From Dryas octopetala (Eukaryota; Streptophyta; Magnoliopsida; Rosales; Rosaceae), in the NCBI GenBank assembly GCA_963921425.1, contig OY992840.1:9736501-9800500 (forward strand): 64,000 bases of DNA. Reading direction: 5' to 3'. The position numbers and the translations under genes were made by a program. This document shows positions 15,864 through 29,381 of this stretch, piece by piece. The notes below the pieces were generated by a model that was not told where the DNA came from, made no database searches, and saw nothing but the letters and a program-made list of their open reading frames with translations. Within the stretch, counting starts at the first letter, position 1. Each line of letters starts with the position of its first letter.

Positions 15864-16816
15864 AAGCAAATTACAATTTAATATCTTAACTTTATATATT
15901 ATTTCAATTTAGTATCTTAACTTTGAAAACTTGCAAAAAAGTATCTCAACTTTCATTTTGTGTCAAAATAATATTTCCGTTAGTTTTTCTATCAAATAAA
16001 TCGTTATTTGCTGACGTAGCAGAGGTATTTTTCATTTTTTTTTCCATATTTAAAAAATAATAATATTTTAAAAAAACTTTTGAATAAAAAAAATTAAAAA
16101 TTTTAAAAGGGATGCGATAGGGTTGGGGGGAAGGGATGCGACAGGGTTGGGGTGGGGGGAGAAAGTCGGGTAGGGAAAGGGGGAGGGGGTGCGACGGGGG
16201 TCAGAGCGGGGGGAGGGAGGAAGGAGGGAAGGAGTGGGCCAGAGCAGGGAGGAGGGAGGGGTGGGTTGGAGCGGGAGGAGGGAGGGAGAGGGTGGGTCGG
16301 AACGATGGGTAAGAGCGGGGGGAGGGGTGGGTCGAAGCGGGGGGAGGGTCAGAACGAGGGGTGGGCGGGGTGGGTTGGAGCTAGGGGAGGAAGGTGGGTC
16401 ACCGGCGGGCTGGGGTGCTGGGGGGAAGGGTGTAGTGCGACAGGCTGGGGATGGGTGGAGGGAGAGGGTGGGTCGGGCAAGGAAAGGGGTGGGGGGAGGG
16501 AGTGCGACGTCGGGCAGGGAGAAGGGGGAAAAATAATTTTTAAGAAATTTTTTTTATTTTAATCTTTTTAAGAAACTTTTTTAGGAAATTTTTTTTATTC
16601 AAAAGTTTAAAAAGTATTATTATTTTTAAAATGTGGGTAAAAAGATGAACATACTCTTGCAACATTAGCAGATAACGGTTTATTTGACAGAAAAATTAAC
16701 GGAGGTACTATTTTGACACAAAATGAAAGTTGAGGTATTTTTTTTGCAAGTTTTCAAAGTTGGGGTACTAAATTGAAACAAAATATAAAGTTGAGGTACT
16801 AAATTGTAATTTGCTC
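15864..16816. mobile_element. MULE-like fold-back element 2 with G-rich core
   Basis: A 953-bp element flanked by a perfect 9-bp duplication, taaaatttt, at 15855-15863 and 16817-16825. The terminal repeats start AAGCAAATTACAATTTA (left) and GAGCAAATTACAATTTA (reverse complement of right). They pair over about 240 bp, including CTTTGAAAACTTGCAAAAAA and TTTTGTGTCAAAATA. The core, 16113-16530, is an almost pure G/purine tract on the plus strand (GGGTTGGGG, GGGGGGAGGG and so on) with high G-quadruplex potential. No transposase is present. The two overlapping plus-strand ORFs through the core (136 and 115 aa, Gly/Arg-rich) are low-complexity shadows. It lies directly upstream of PRORS1. Confidence 0.88.
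16113..16530 (+). repeat. G-rich purine tract, quadruplex-prone
   Basis: About 420 bases are dominated by GGG and GGGG runs separated by short A/T/C spacers, with imperfect repeats of GGGTCGGAGCGGGGGGAGGG-like phrases. The composition contrasts sharply with the AT-rich arms on both sides. Confidence 0.85.
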
Positions 16817-16867
16817 TAAAATTTTATGGCTTTTAAAATTCTAACTAAAGTCAAATAATGTAATAAC

Positions 16868-17278
16868 AAAAAATGTTCTAGAGCTAATAAGTTAGTAAGA
16901 TAATACGGTGCTAACCACCTTATTGAGCCCACTATACAATGTAATCTCATAATTCAAACCGTTCATATTTTAAGTCTTCATTTAAAGATCAACCTCGCAA
17001 AAAATCAACCAAATCAGAAATCATTTAGCCATTTGATTATCATTATAATCATTTTATGTTTTATTGAAAAACTTATGTTCGTCCATTTACATGAGCACAG
17101 TTAGTTGGCTAATAGTTGACTAAACAATTTCTGATTTTGTTAATTTTTTACAAAAATGATCTTTGAATAAGAATTTAAAAAATACACAATTTGGATTATG
17201 AAATTATATTGTATAGTGGGCTAAAAATGATAGTTAATATCGTATTATTTTACTAACTAGTTATTTCTAGAGCGCTCC
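16868..17278. mobile_element. Fold-back MITE (CAAACCGTTCAT family)
   Basis: The arms are inverted copies. Left: GTTAGTAAGATAATACG, AGCCCACTATACAATGTAAT, CATAATTCAAACCGTTCAT, AAAGATCA. The reverse complement of the right arm gives GTTAGTAAAATAATACG, AGCCCACTATACAATATAAT, CATAATCCAAATTGTGTAT, CAAAGATCA. The arms span about 190 bp each. The exact termini and duplication are not resolved. Its arm motif also appears in the element at 30908-31244 and in the tandem array inside the hAT element. Confidence 0.7.
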
Positions 17279-20200
17279 TCATATTATAATCATTTCATGT
17301 TACATAATATTAATCCATTAATTTATAAAAACCATCCATTTGGTCCAAAAGTGAGTTTCAGATTCGGTTTTAGTTAAGCATGTATAGAAATGGACAACAC
17401 AACACATGTAGAATATGCATAATGATTTTTGAGTTAAATGCACCATTGGTTTACTTACTTTCACGTTTTCTTAAGTTGGTTTACGATCTTTTTTGTACAA
17501 AGTTGGTCCACTTTTTTTTTTTTTTTTTTTTATGTTTATCTACTTGGTCCATTCTGTTAATTCTATTATAAATTCTGTTAAAATGAAAGACAAAATTGTC
17601 TTTTCATATTAAATAAATTTTAAATTTTATTTTAAATTTAAAAAATATTATAACTAAAAAAAGAAACCCAATAATTAAATTTAAAAAACAAAAAAAACAA
17701 AGAATAAGATCCAGTAATGATTTTTCTTTGGTCCCAGGCTCCCGGCTCCCAGCAACTTCAACTTCTTAGAAATCTTCCTGAATAAACAGAGACAAAAGAA
17801 ACACCCAACTACCAAAAGGACAACAACGTTATAGAGGAAATGGATTAAGATTCTAAAATAAAAAATGTTTCTATCCTGCGAATGTGAAAAAAAAAAAATC
17901 AGGGTTAAGTATAAATACCAAAGCTGATTAATTCTCCAAACCTTCACTTGAAAAAACGAGGAATACAGGAGCAGATGACCAGACAAAACCGTGAGCTTGT
18001 TTCAAAAAGCAAGTGACGCCATCCCAACACTAGCTCTTCATTGATCTTTCTCTCTAATTTTTTTCCCCCTTTAATTCCTTTTGGTTCTTCTCTTTCTATT
18101 ACATCAGTGTTGTATGTTTAAAAACTCTATAATACTCTTTATTCTTCCATTGATCCACACTATAATATAATTTATTTCATTAATTTTAACACCCGATTTG
18201 AGTAGGCCTGTACAAATCGATGCCTACTCCTAGTATAAGAGCTTGCCTTGTGTATATTCTTTTCATAAGGTTTCAAAGAATAACATTTGGTTTGCGGGAT
18301 GCAATTACAGGTTATATATAAATGGGCTACTTTTGAGGACAACCTTGTACGTATATTTTTGTGCATGTTCTTTTTTTTTTTTTTTTTCACACATATTAGG
18401 CGTCAACCTCTCATTCTAACAAAAACATGTTATTTTTATCTTTCATTTTTAAAAATAAAAATTTAATTTATACATTGAATTAATGAAAATACTAGAAAGA
18501 ACATACTTTGGTCAGAGGCTCTAGTGTACATAGTTGGATTGTCCTTCTTCCTAATTTATTAATGAATTGCTTATTCTTCGATTAAAAAAAAGAAAAAAGA
18601 AAGAACATATTTTGGTGGAAGAGGTTGGAGGAACTCCTTCTTCATGGGTTGGAGGCTTGGAGCCAAGTATTTTTCTTCCAAATAACAGTAAAGAAGAGGC
18701 ATATATATATATATAGAGGGAAATAAGTAGCTAGCTAGCTATAGGCATATATGACTCATGAGAGGTTTTCCAAGTTGTGGACTGTGGAGTGTCATAAAAG
18801 CTACATATATAGCACACTTCAAAAAAAGTGGTGGGCCGGGAAGTCCATCCTATTCCCAAGTCAAGTTTGAAACCATCGAGATCTACTAAACAAACCAATT
18901 AAGTAGTTGCTTGGCCTTTACTTTTCTCTTCATTCGAGTGGACAAAAACATCAAACAACATCAACAATACCCTGCAGCACCCAAATGAACGTGTAAGAAA
19001 GAGTAGTGAAACATCAAACATGGCCATCAATTTGTCTCCTTTTTGGTTGCCTCCTAGTCCTAGTCCTAGTCCTAGCCTGCATTACGTATACCAATCGAGG
19101 AATGTGCCCTCCTGCCCTGTCAACTCTCATCCTCTTGGTCCATGTGTGTCTGAAAATCTACTAGCATGCATCGATTTCGATCTTGAACCAATTGAACCCT
19201 TTGTTTATTTTCAAATGTATTAATACTTTAGAACATGTATATGATTAATTAAGGTGATAATGTATAGTAGTGGTATGTACGTATTAAATTATTAATGTAT
19301 TCATTCATTTATACTATCATATGGTACATGAATATATAGTTTATGAACACACGCATTCTAATTATTTATATAATTTGTACAATATGCAGTAGTCTATGGA
19401 AGATAAAAGATATCTATGGCAGTAGGCCACTGGTCATGCATGCAAACCCAAATTGGAGTTTCCCTTTTTACTTTTTTTGGTGCTTTGTATGAAAGACATC
19501 TATAGTATGTTTGAATGTAGGGCGAATATATGCTGCAGGTAATACATGTCAGGTTAAACAAAGAGCTTCTGTCTGACCTAATCCTAATTAATATCACAAA
19601 GCTATGTGAATGTCTGCCATCATGCCCTTGGATGCAATCAACAGTCACACACAATGACATCACCAAAAGGAATGGTGAGACTATATCAAGTATACCCAAC
19701 CCAAAAATATAGAACCACATACGACAAAAATTTATAACCACAAATATGACGTGCACATCAAAATGCACGCTACATTTTAATTTTTAGGTAATATGCGAAA
19801 TTTTATGTATGGTTCCTATTAAAGGTAACTTATACTTGGCTATTATGATATCTTATTAAATACTACCCTCTCCGTTCTGACGAGTGAGAAGCGGCTTTTT
19901 CTATTGCGTAAATACTGATATTTTGACAAACATAATCAGTTTAATAGATAACGGAAAATAAATTTGGAAAACTTAATTAAGGAAAGAGATGCGACAAACC
20001 AATTTTTATGGGCGGAAAAGTAAATTTGAGAAATAGCTAGATAAACCGACCATTGGATTTAAGCGGAAACAATCTCAGCCATTCGGGCTCGGAGATAATT
20101 CAAAAACCGTTTTGTTTTATTATATAGATTTATTTTTAAAGTTTAAATTATTATAATCTTACTATTAAATACTTAATTCATCTAATGTGATCTAGACTAA

Positions 20201-21224
20201 TTAATACTCATCCGTGTGCACTAATATATAACCATTTTTATATTGAACATGATCCACCTATAATCCTATGACATATGTACAAGTCTAAAGTCATCAAATT
20301 AACGACATATATACCTCTCATCTACATAATAAAATATGGAAATTCGGGATTGAGTTATTAATTTAGTATAACAACATCTCAGCACCCCAAATGAGATGTT
20401 GATTTAAAGTCTCCCAATTAAAATAGTGTAAAGGCAAGTACAAATGATCAGTAGTAGATCGATCAGACAATTAAGTCCGGACTCCGGGAACTGTGGAACT
20501 AGCTTTGGGATTTATATAGGAAACTAAGGAAACACATGAATGATGCTGCTTCACATGCGCTGTTGTTTCACAGTACGATCACATAATATTGTGATCGAGT
20601 AATGTTTATCTTATTCTTAGTCTACAAACAACATTTTTAATTGATATATAAACCCAAATTATATATTCAGCCACACACTGCTTGCAGCATTGTCCGCTAA
20701 TTGTTCTGGATTAATTCTCTGTCGTCTGATCATATATATGCCAGCAACTGAGAGAATATGATTGAATGAATGCCATTCTTTGTGTCTTTTATCGCAAGTG
20801 ACGCAAGAAAAAAGCTAAGAATGAGAAGATTGCAAACAAAACCCTAATGAGGAAGTGCAACACAGCTAGCACGTCAACCTAGCTAGCTTGGTCAGAATAA
20901 AGAAGCACTCACTTCCCATATATATTTGCGCGCTTACCTTTTCCTTTTTTTTCAATGAAGAGTCCATTTCCCAAGCCTTCTCTCTCTCTCAAAGTAGTGT
21001 GTGTGTGCGTGTGTGAGAGAGAGAAAGAGAGAGTTAGTTGATGCATGCATAATGAGACCATGAGCAGCACGCCCAATGATGTTGTCCCTTCAAAAATTCT
21101 CCTTGCTTAAAAGGGCCGGATTTCCATGCTTGACTTCAACTCAAGTAAGAATTGAAGATGCTCTCCTCTTATAAGGTCAATATTCTATAACAACCAAACA
21201 TATATTTACCTTCGTTCTTGTTCC

Positions 21225-21257
<33 letters not shown>

Positions 21258-23560
21258 CCCATTACACTCATTACAGTACTCTATCTCAAACTTTGTTCTG
21301 TTATATATATTTATAGCCATTTAAACCCATAAGCTGGTAAATTTTAAAATGAACTTCTATCACGCGGGTCCATCAAATCTAAATCTGCAAAACTTGCCAT
21401 GCTAGCTAGCTCAACCTGCTGTCCGGGGACGCTGAAGTCGGTGAAGGGTGATTGATATCTAAAGCACAGCTAATGTGCCATGCATATATATATATATATA
21501 TATGTGTGAAAGCATTTACATCTTCTACTGCATCATGTATGTGTTCTTGGATGGTTTAAATTTGAGAGCTGTTGCGCCCAAAACTCTTTAATTTCTGCTT
21601 CAATTACCCAGTTCTACATATCGATCCTCGATCTGGTTTTCGATCCAGTACTTGTATATATAGTTCCAATACTAAGGGAATTGCAGTTGTCGAAGAAAAA
21701 CTTCTGCCTGAGTGATCATATATATATATATATATATATCTGCTTGCACAGGTACGTACGTATACGTATGTCAACTGTCAATTGTAAAAATTAAAAGTCT
21801 CTTTGTTGGTCGACATGCAAATTCTAAAACCTTAGTAAATATTACAGTATTATATGCATATACGGTTATCGATCCATAAAATTAAGTACCTATTCGATCT
21901 TGTTCTATATATAGTAATAACTGCATGATCCAGTATAGTACATATATATATATATATATATCCATATTGGACAGGCTTTGTATTTCTAAGTAGTTGTTTG
22001 ACAAGAGGCCCATGACCATTACAAATTAATTTATATCCCTTTGTCTTGAATAGCATCAATTAATCGAAGCCACCATCTAATTCATTTCTGTCTAATAATT
22101 AGTTACTACTCGATCTTTCAAATTTATACATACAACCAAAAAGAAGTCACGAACTTCAGAAAAATTGCTCGATTAATTTATTTTCTAGTCCAAACAACAT
22201 ATATAGACTTCTATACCTGCAGCCTCAGTACTCCCTTTAAATAGCCATAGTACTTTTTTTTTTGGCCAAAAATAGCCATAGTACGTACTTAATTAACTAA
22301 ACACAACTCTATAGTTAATTGCTACAACTGTTTCAACAAGGTCTTGCTAACAGACTTTAACTACCATTAATTCCAGATCAGTACCATGTTGTAACTGAAG
22401 TATATCGATCTGCCGACTTGTGCTGCTGACTCTGTATAGCAGATATACGTATTAATTTTCCCTCAAGGGCAACATTTCTTTTGCAAGTATATATCCTATA
22501 TATATTATGTGGTATGATTGTGGTAAACACATCAACAAATTATATTAAGGACACGTTAAACATGTCATGTGCTGCACGTGTAGCCGTTGAACTTGACTCG
22601 TGAATAATCGTGTTTGATATTATATTAAATTAGTTAGACCATGTAACCAAGGTCAATTGACAATGAGTTGAGAGCTACCATAAAAACTTGCCATCTTCCA
22701 TTGAGCCTCCGATTAATTTCTCCATTAATTGTGTAAACTATATGCATGACAACTCTCAATATATTCTCTTAAGTATATATTCATATATGATAGGAAAAAC
22801 ATTTACTAATTAATATGCCACAATTAATTAAGTCGATCAATATATATGCTAATTAGAACTATTCTTTCAATTAAAAATGTTTAATCAATCCCCAAGTAAT
22901 AGGGTGATCAGGTATGACTGTACTTTATGAGGATCATTTTTTGAACATAAACGAAATTTTATTTGTAATTTTCAGAAATTTCTAAGGAGAAGAAGTGCTT
23001 GCTATTCATTTCATTTGAAACAATTAACGACATTGCACCCAACCATATATTTTTTTAATTCACTGAAAAGTGGTACACGTACTTTCTACACACAAACATA
23101 TATATTCATATATATATATATATATATTGACAGCTGCACATATATATGCACACAATTAAAATAATTATCAAAAAAAAAAAAAAAGGAATTGTTGTGTTAC
23201 TGCTGCTACTTCATGAAAAACATATCTGATCGAGTAGACAAAAGGGTTTTCAAACAGAATATTCATTAGCTATATATAGCTATGTGAAATAAGGCAAAAT
23301 ACATTCAACAAATTAATAATGCCCAGATAGTTCAACGAGTGCTGCTCGCTCGGCCATATATATAGTCCATGCATGCATTTAGTCTTGACTAAGTTATTTA
23401 ATTTGTAATTAAACATAAATCTTCGCTCTGCTACTTAACTATGTACATGCAGCAACTGGATTAATACTTCAATTCCCTTTAAACTGTACCTCCTATGATT
23501 AGTATGTATTGGATCGATCGCTGCTAATTACTGTATGTAATTTAATATGCATATATGTTT
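17279..23560. other. Intergenic region without recognisable genes
   Basis: About 6.3 kb between the PRORS1 promoter side and the 3' end of the NAC gene. 17420-17720 resembles one arm of a MULE-like element (ATGCACCATTGGTTTAC, AAGTTGGTCCAC, TCTGTTAAAATG) without a partner. TG and AT microsatellites occur at 21231-21257, 21484-21503 and 21717-21740, and TCTCTC/GAGAGA tracts at 20980-21035. The final ~250 bp probably hold the NAC 3' untranslated region. No RNA gene was recognised. Confidence 0.55.
21231..21257. repeat. (TG)n microsatellite
   Basis: A perfect TG dinucleotide run of about 13 units. Confidence 0.9.
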
Positions 23561-25739
23561 TCATTTCCACAGATCAATTTGGCAACTAGAGGTGGATGTT
23601 GAGGCATAGTCTTGTGCTGCAACTTCTGACCTTTTGGACTCATTGCCTAATATCACATTGCTTATGTGTTCATCAAACACTGCTGCATTGGAGTAATTTG
23701 CTTCCTTGGAACCATGATCTTGCTGGTCATCATGGCTGAGTTGTGATGCAACAAATTTGTCAAGCACTCGCCAATCCGTCACTTGATCCACAGCAGCTAA
23801 TTGCTCATTGTAAAGTAATGATGATGATGAAGGGTTCAGATTTTGCTGATCATTGAACTGATGATGCAATTGCTCTTCTTGTGTGAGTGATGAAGACTGC
23901 ATCACACATCCACTGTTCCTATGGTCATAGCCATATGGTAGTTTGGGGCTTTCGAGTTGAGGGAGCTGGAGAAAAGAATCATGGTGATGATGAGGCATGT
24001 TGTACTGCAAATGATCGAGCTCTTGTTTGCAGGAATAGTGGTGGTGATATGAGGATGTGGATGATGTATAGTTAGGGTGGGAAATTGATGATCTGGGCCT
24101 TGGAGAGGAATCGACTTCTGGCATGAATGAGACTTGGTCATACCAACATGGTGATTCATAATCACCCATTTTGCGCACTGTGGCCAAACGTTTCTTGAAC
24201 ACCCTACACACAACCCATCCTTCTTCCTGCATGCATGTATTGTTAGAACAAAATTGAGAATAGACAGAAATTGAATTTTGAGGCAGGTTAGAATGTTTTC
24301 CTTAAAGTGATAATTGCTTCCCATTTCAACAATATACAAACTGGCCGGAAATATCATTCTCTCATTCAAATCAATGTTATAGACATATATTACAGTACCA
24401 ACATATATGGCCCAGTTATAATCAACAATAATATTTCATTTTAGAAAAAACCTCAATTTCACAACAAAGAAACATATTTGTGGAGGCACACAAATCTCAT
24501 GTGGATATGTACGTATATATGGTATGTTCTATTATTAGACAGTTTGACGTTTTATGTTGTCCTGATAAGAACCATTTTGCTCATGTAAATACTTCTTTGA
24601 ATATATAGTGTAGATTAGTAATCTAATAAAATAGTGTGTTAGAAAACTGGTAAGAGGTCATTACACACAAACACACTATATAGTCCGGTTCAAAAGTCGT
24701 TCACATTTGGGGCGTCAATCTACCTAATTCACTTGTTGGAGGCTTAATTAGGATTTAGGGATTCGTTCTCAAGTGTTGTATATTGCCCAAAATTAAAAAG
24801 TCAGACCCTAAATCCTAATTCTTGAACAACAATTACACTCTAAAGTAATATATTCATTCGATCTATATAAATGTAAAATTCACAAAATCAATCAAAACGG
24901 TTAAGAACTTGAGTAATATTAGTATCAATATGGCGGCTCTGGCACCATATTAAACTATCTAACCCTAAAACTTAAAATTGTAATTATGTGAAGAGGCTAT
25001 CTCATGAGGTATATATGTATGCTATACACTTAGCCCTACCAATGCATGATGGACTAAGTGCTCAAAAATAGGTGTGAATATATGTTAGAAGCTCATAGAT
25101 TAAAAGATAACTAACGTAATCGTACTAATTTTAAGACACATGCAATAGTTTTATTTCGTGATTATGAAATTGGAGGGGATAACATGAATATGTTTTAATC
25201 CCAAATAAAACCAAAATAAAAACACTTGCCTGAGGAGCTCCATTTTCACTGGTTTCTAGTCGATACTCATGCATGATCCAATCTGACTTTTGTCCATTAG
25301 GAGCACGACCTTTGTAAAACACCAAGGTCTTTCTCATGCCAATTAAGCTGTGCCTTGAGTAAATAGCCTTGTCTCTTCCTGTAGCTTTCCAAAACCCTGC
25401 TTTTGTTGCTCTATTTGTGCGAGTCCCAGTCGGGTACTTCTTATCTTTGTGGCTAAAAAAGTACCATTCATTCTGATCATCAGTTCCTATCTTGCACAAT
25501 TCTGAATATCATATAATGGTCAGCATATGATCAGCAGATAATTAGTTAAGTTCACTTAATTTGTTTAATTAATTACTACCTTGAAGATCCCATGGCTCAA
25601 TCTTATAAAGATCAACATCCTTGATGACATCAAGGTCAATCCTTTTTGAAGCAATCTTCTTTCTAAGATAATAATCAACAAGTTCTTCATCTGTGGGATG
25701 GAATCTAAACCCCGGGGGTACATGTGAAAAAGTATTCAT
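23561..25739 (-). CDS. VND4: NAC transcription factor, VND4/VND5 type
   Basis: A nuclear DNA-binding activator expected to switch on xylem vessel and secondary-wall genes. Exons: 25580-25739, 25230-25501 and 23561-24226, giving 365 aa. The NAC domain fills residues 1 to about 160: A block [20 protein letters not shown] block [21 protein letters not shown] block [20 protein letters not shown] with [16 protein letters not shown] block [17 protein letters not shown], and E block [27 protein letters not shown] directly after the domain is characteristic of VND4/VND5 rather than VND7. The activation region is Ser/His/Gln-rich and keeps LPQLESPK and [17 protein letters not shown]. The protein ends QIDLWK. 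Intron 1 is 78 bp. Intron 2 (24227-25229) has a GC donor, CAG|GCAAGT. The start at 25739 is the usual family start ([10 protein letters not shown]). A splice-acceptor-like GTGCAG lies 24 bp upstream, so a 5' UTR intron is likely. Confidence 0.95.
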
Positions 25740-25848
25740 ATTCTCCCAATTAACGATGGAAACCTGCACTTCAAACATGAACACTTGTATCATGGCAAAA
25801 CATGAACACTTGTAAATAAGATTAGGGTAAATATCATAACTTCTAATA

Positions 25849-25870
25849 TATATATATATATATATATATA
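25849..25870. repeat. (TA)n microsatellite
   Basis: A perfect TA run of about 11 units, just upstream of the NAC start codon region. Confidence 0.9.
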
Positions 25871-28800
25871 ATTGAGGTCCATCATATCAATAACAACTGT
25901 TAGTCAGCAATCTTACCATGCAACAATTTAACATGCTAGCTACACATGTTATATTGTAAAAATTAATTACTGGTCAGGACTATTGATGAAATAAATTCAT
26001 GTATAAATATTGTATATATAAACATACTTGAGCAAAATCACATATCAGACTATCTAATAAAAAGACATTATTCTCTATATCCATCTACATAAAAAACATA
26101 AATATAATATTACGTTTCCAATTTCACAAGTAATCCTGCAAAGTTTCTTATGTCATGCATGTTTCCTAATCTCTGGAATATAACTCGCATGAACCATGAT
26201 AACCCCATAAAGTGATGCAGCACGTAACAAGTATGAAAAATAGGAAGATGAGAATCACAAGTTCAGTCTTCTTTCTCACAATAGAGAATGCATGCCAAGA
26301 ACAAAGGGTTGGTTTTTCAGAATACCAAGAACATTAATAGCATAAATAAATAGAGAAAATTCTGTGTTATTAATAAAAATATTGAAAGGTTGTGCCAAAA
26401 GGCTACAATAGCTCGTACTTGTAGGCTGGGTTAGAACAACCATAGCATTAAGAATATATTATAAGTAAAATCGGAAAATCAAATCAAATCTGAAAATTAC
26501 CAAAATTGAAAAGTGCATGATTTGATCAAGATCCTAAAATTATTTTTAGATTCTTTCTCGATTCCTACTAGATCATATATAAATATATATTAATTATATA
26601 TTAAGAAAACAAAACTTTCCCAAAGCTGTCCGAAGATGTAGGTTGCATCACAAACAGCCCGGCCACGAGACAATGCAATAATATTGAGATTATATGAAAC
26701 TAAATTACCAACACGACAATAACTCATTAAAGTTAAAGCAGCAGACATACTAAATCACCATGCTTAAATAAGACAATTAAGTTATAATTAATAGTCTATG
26801 GTTCTATATATCTTTTATTTCGAGAAATATAACATATATAACTTATGCATATGCTCATCTAATTAATTAAAGGCATAACAAAACATTCTCTAAAAAAATA
26901 AAAGGCATAACAAAACAAGAAAGAAGAAAAGTCCAACAATGGATTTTGAGAACAAGAATATTTTCAGTTAAAAATATTTAAACAATTAATATTACATGGA
27001 GAAGAACTTGATATTACTCAATAACTGGGGCCATCAAAGCATAGGATTATTCGTGAGGCTATAATATCTTGATGAATCTACATTATCTACTGACCAATAT
27101 ATTATGTAAATTAATTTAACAGTTGATCGCAAATTAAAAACATTTTAATTTCTTACAAAAAAAAAAAATCTTTAAATTCTTGTACCAAAAAAATGACATC
27201 TTTAAATTCTAAACTTAATTAGAGAACCTACGTGTAGTACTTGCACTGTAAAATATGTACTTTTGTAATATTCATTTGTTTTTTTGAGAAGAAAATGTAC
27301 ATCCATGAACTACAAAATATGAAATGGTTTCTGTGAACTAAAAAATGTAAAAGTTTACTAGAAAAAAAACATTGTAATGAAAAAAATTAACTTTATTAAG
27401 ATGAAAATAAAAATTAAAAGGGTACAATCATATTTAGAGTTAAATGAACTATATATGCTATCAGCTAGTACACATAATTTATTATCTACACATAAGAAAC
27501 TAAGCAATATATCGATCAATCTCACAAATCAAAAAAGAAAAAAAAAGAAAAAGAAATCAATCAATCATAAGTATGGCTGTATAGTTAATTTCATGATAAT
27601 CAATACTAGATTTTTGTGATAAAAGAACCAGGCAACCATATTATTTTCCTTTTCACTATCGACCCATAAAATATAGATGAAGATTGGTAAAAACATATAT
27701 GCTTTCTTATTTCAATCGATGAGCTCATTCAAAGAACATTGAAAACTCCAAAAAGAAAAAAAAAACAAACAAACAAACAAAATGTGTATTAATGACGCAC
27801 AAAATGGCTCCTTTAGAATTCAAAGATACGTATTGAACTCATTTCTAAAATATATTTACGATATGTAGCTAATTTACTTAAAATCAAGAACGATCAAAAT
27901 CCAATGCAAGTTATTATCTAACCAACAGAATGATTATGCATGTAGGACTCCTCTTAATGATTTTGTTTTCCTTGTATCCAATATGGCATGTTCTAGAGAG
28001 TATGGATCCATGTGGCCGGCATATATGAAAAGTACATGGTGCTAGTTGTGATTTTCATTAAACTCCATCAAGTTGATCAAAAGAAGATATTTTGATCATT
28101 CGGGTAAACCCAAAATTGAAAGATTTTAAGAAAAATTTAACCAAACAAAGAAATAAGATATCAAGAAAAATGGAAGATAATTAATTATTCATCCAAAAAA
28201 TATGAAGATTAACTCATTAATTAAAGAAGAAGAGTACAACTGGTCTTGCAGATGGGATTAATTGTCCAATATTAATAGCAACCCATATATTTGTATCGAT
28301 GAGACACAACATGAAAACTGAACCGGCTAGCCAGATCGATCGATTCATTCCATAACAAGAAAAAAAAAAGATGTAAAAACCCAACAAATGAATATAGTAG
28401 AAGTACATACCATATATATCTGGAATTATGTATAGCGCGCATATGATCTGAAGCTGGTCTATTATTTGACTCAATTAACCTAATCATATATTTCATTTGC
28501 TTATTCTTAGCTTAACAAACCAAAATAAGCATCCACCATTTTGATCATGCTGTAAACAGTTATGACCATTCCAATATATGCACGCAATAAGGCCACACAG
28601 ATCGAAAAGAGAGAAGAAAGCAAACCCAAAAGCCGGAAAGAAAAAAAAAAAGTAGAAGAAGATGATAATGATGAAGATAAGAAGAAGAAGAAAGAGGTAA
28701 AGGATGAGAAGGAGGTGATGACAACCTTGGTAATAATCTTGTACGGTAGAGCCTATGGAAGCTAAAAGTGCAGCACAGATCTGGTTGAAGTAAACCTCGT

Positions 28801-29338
28801 ATCGACCAATCAACTGAGAGATGACAACAGGAATAAGCTGGGGTTTCTGTCACTCTTTTAACTTTTTGTTTGCTGAGAATCCCACTGAAGCAGACAAAAA
28901 AGAGAGAAAGAAAGAAAGAAAGAAGCAAAGAAAGCACAGAGAAGAGGGAAAGGGAAAGCAATCCTCGGGAATTGAAGTGATCTCCTCCAACACAAGAGTT
29001 GGACTAGTCCTCTCTTTAGAAGTGTCCAAAGAGAGAAAGGGTCGATCAGATCCCGAGGAAAGGAAAGTGAAGAGAGGAAAGGGAAAAAGAAAGGTTTAGG
29101 AATGGGAAAACAGAGAAGAGGTAGAGTTAAATAAGAAGCAATTTAGCAAACAAAACAAAACACATATGCCCTAATTAATAAATATCCATATATGTATATA
29201 TCCCTTTCATTTTCTCATTTATACATTAGATTTAATTCTCTCTCCTTATCTTTTAAGAGGGCTTGATTGCTGCAAAAGCTTTGCAAGCGAGAAAAAAGGG
29301 GGGGCGCTCAAATGGCTCCTGAAAGTGAATGATCCAAT

Positions 29339-29341
<3 letters not shown>

Positions 29342-29377
<36 letters not shown>
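29342..29377. repeat. (GA)n microsatellite
   Basis: An uninterrupted GA run of about 18 units on the plus strand, equal to a CT run in the putative NAC leader. Confidence 0.95.

Positions 29378-29381
<4 letters not shown>

Noticed and set aside
16152..16562. Two overlapping Gly/Arg-rich plus-strand ORFs (136 and 115 aa)
   Set aside because: They read through the G-run core of a fold-back transposon in two frames at once. The composition alone explains the lack of stops, and no domain is visible.
17279..23560. Possible microRNA genes in the gene-poor stretch
   Set aside because: I looked by eye for mature sequences of common conserved plant miRNAs and found none. A folding search was not possible.
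23887..24369. Plus-strand 62-aa ORF and second minus-strand 155-aa ORF over NAC exon 3
   Set aside because: They are out-of-frame shadows of the NAC coding exon; the real frame gives conserved NAC and VND motifs.
25131..25229. NAC exon 2 reading on past GAPQ to a stop
   Set aside because: Family conservation (PQ directly followed by EEGWVVC) supports splicing at the GC donor. The read-through form is kept only as a possible retained-intron isoform.
28560..29099. Lys/Glu-rich plus-strand ORFs and Leu/Ser/Phe-rich minus-strand ORFs
   Set aside because: They are two readings of one GA/CT-rich stretch that fits better as the leader of the NAC gene.
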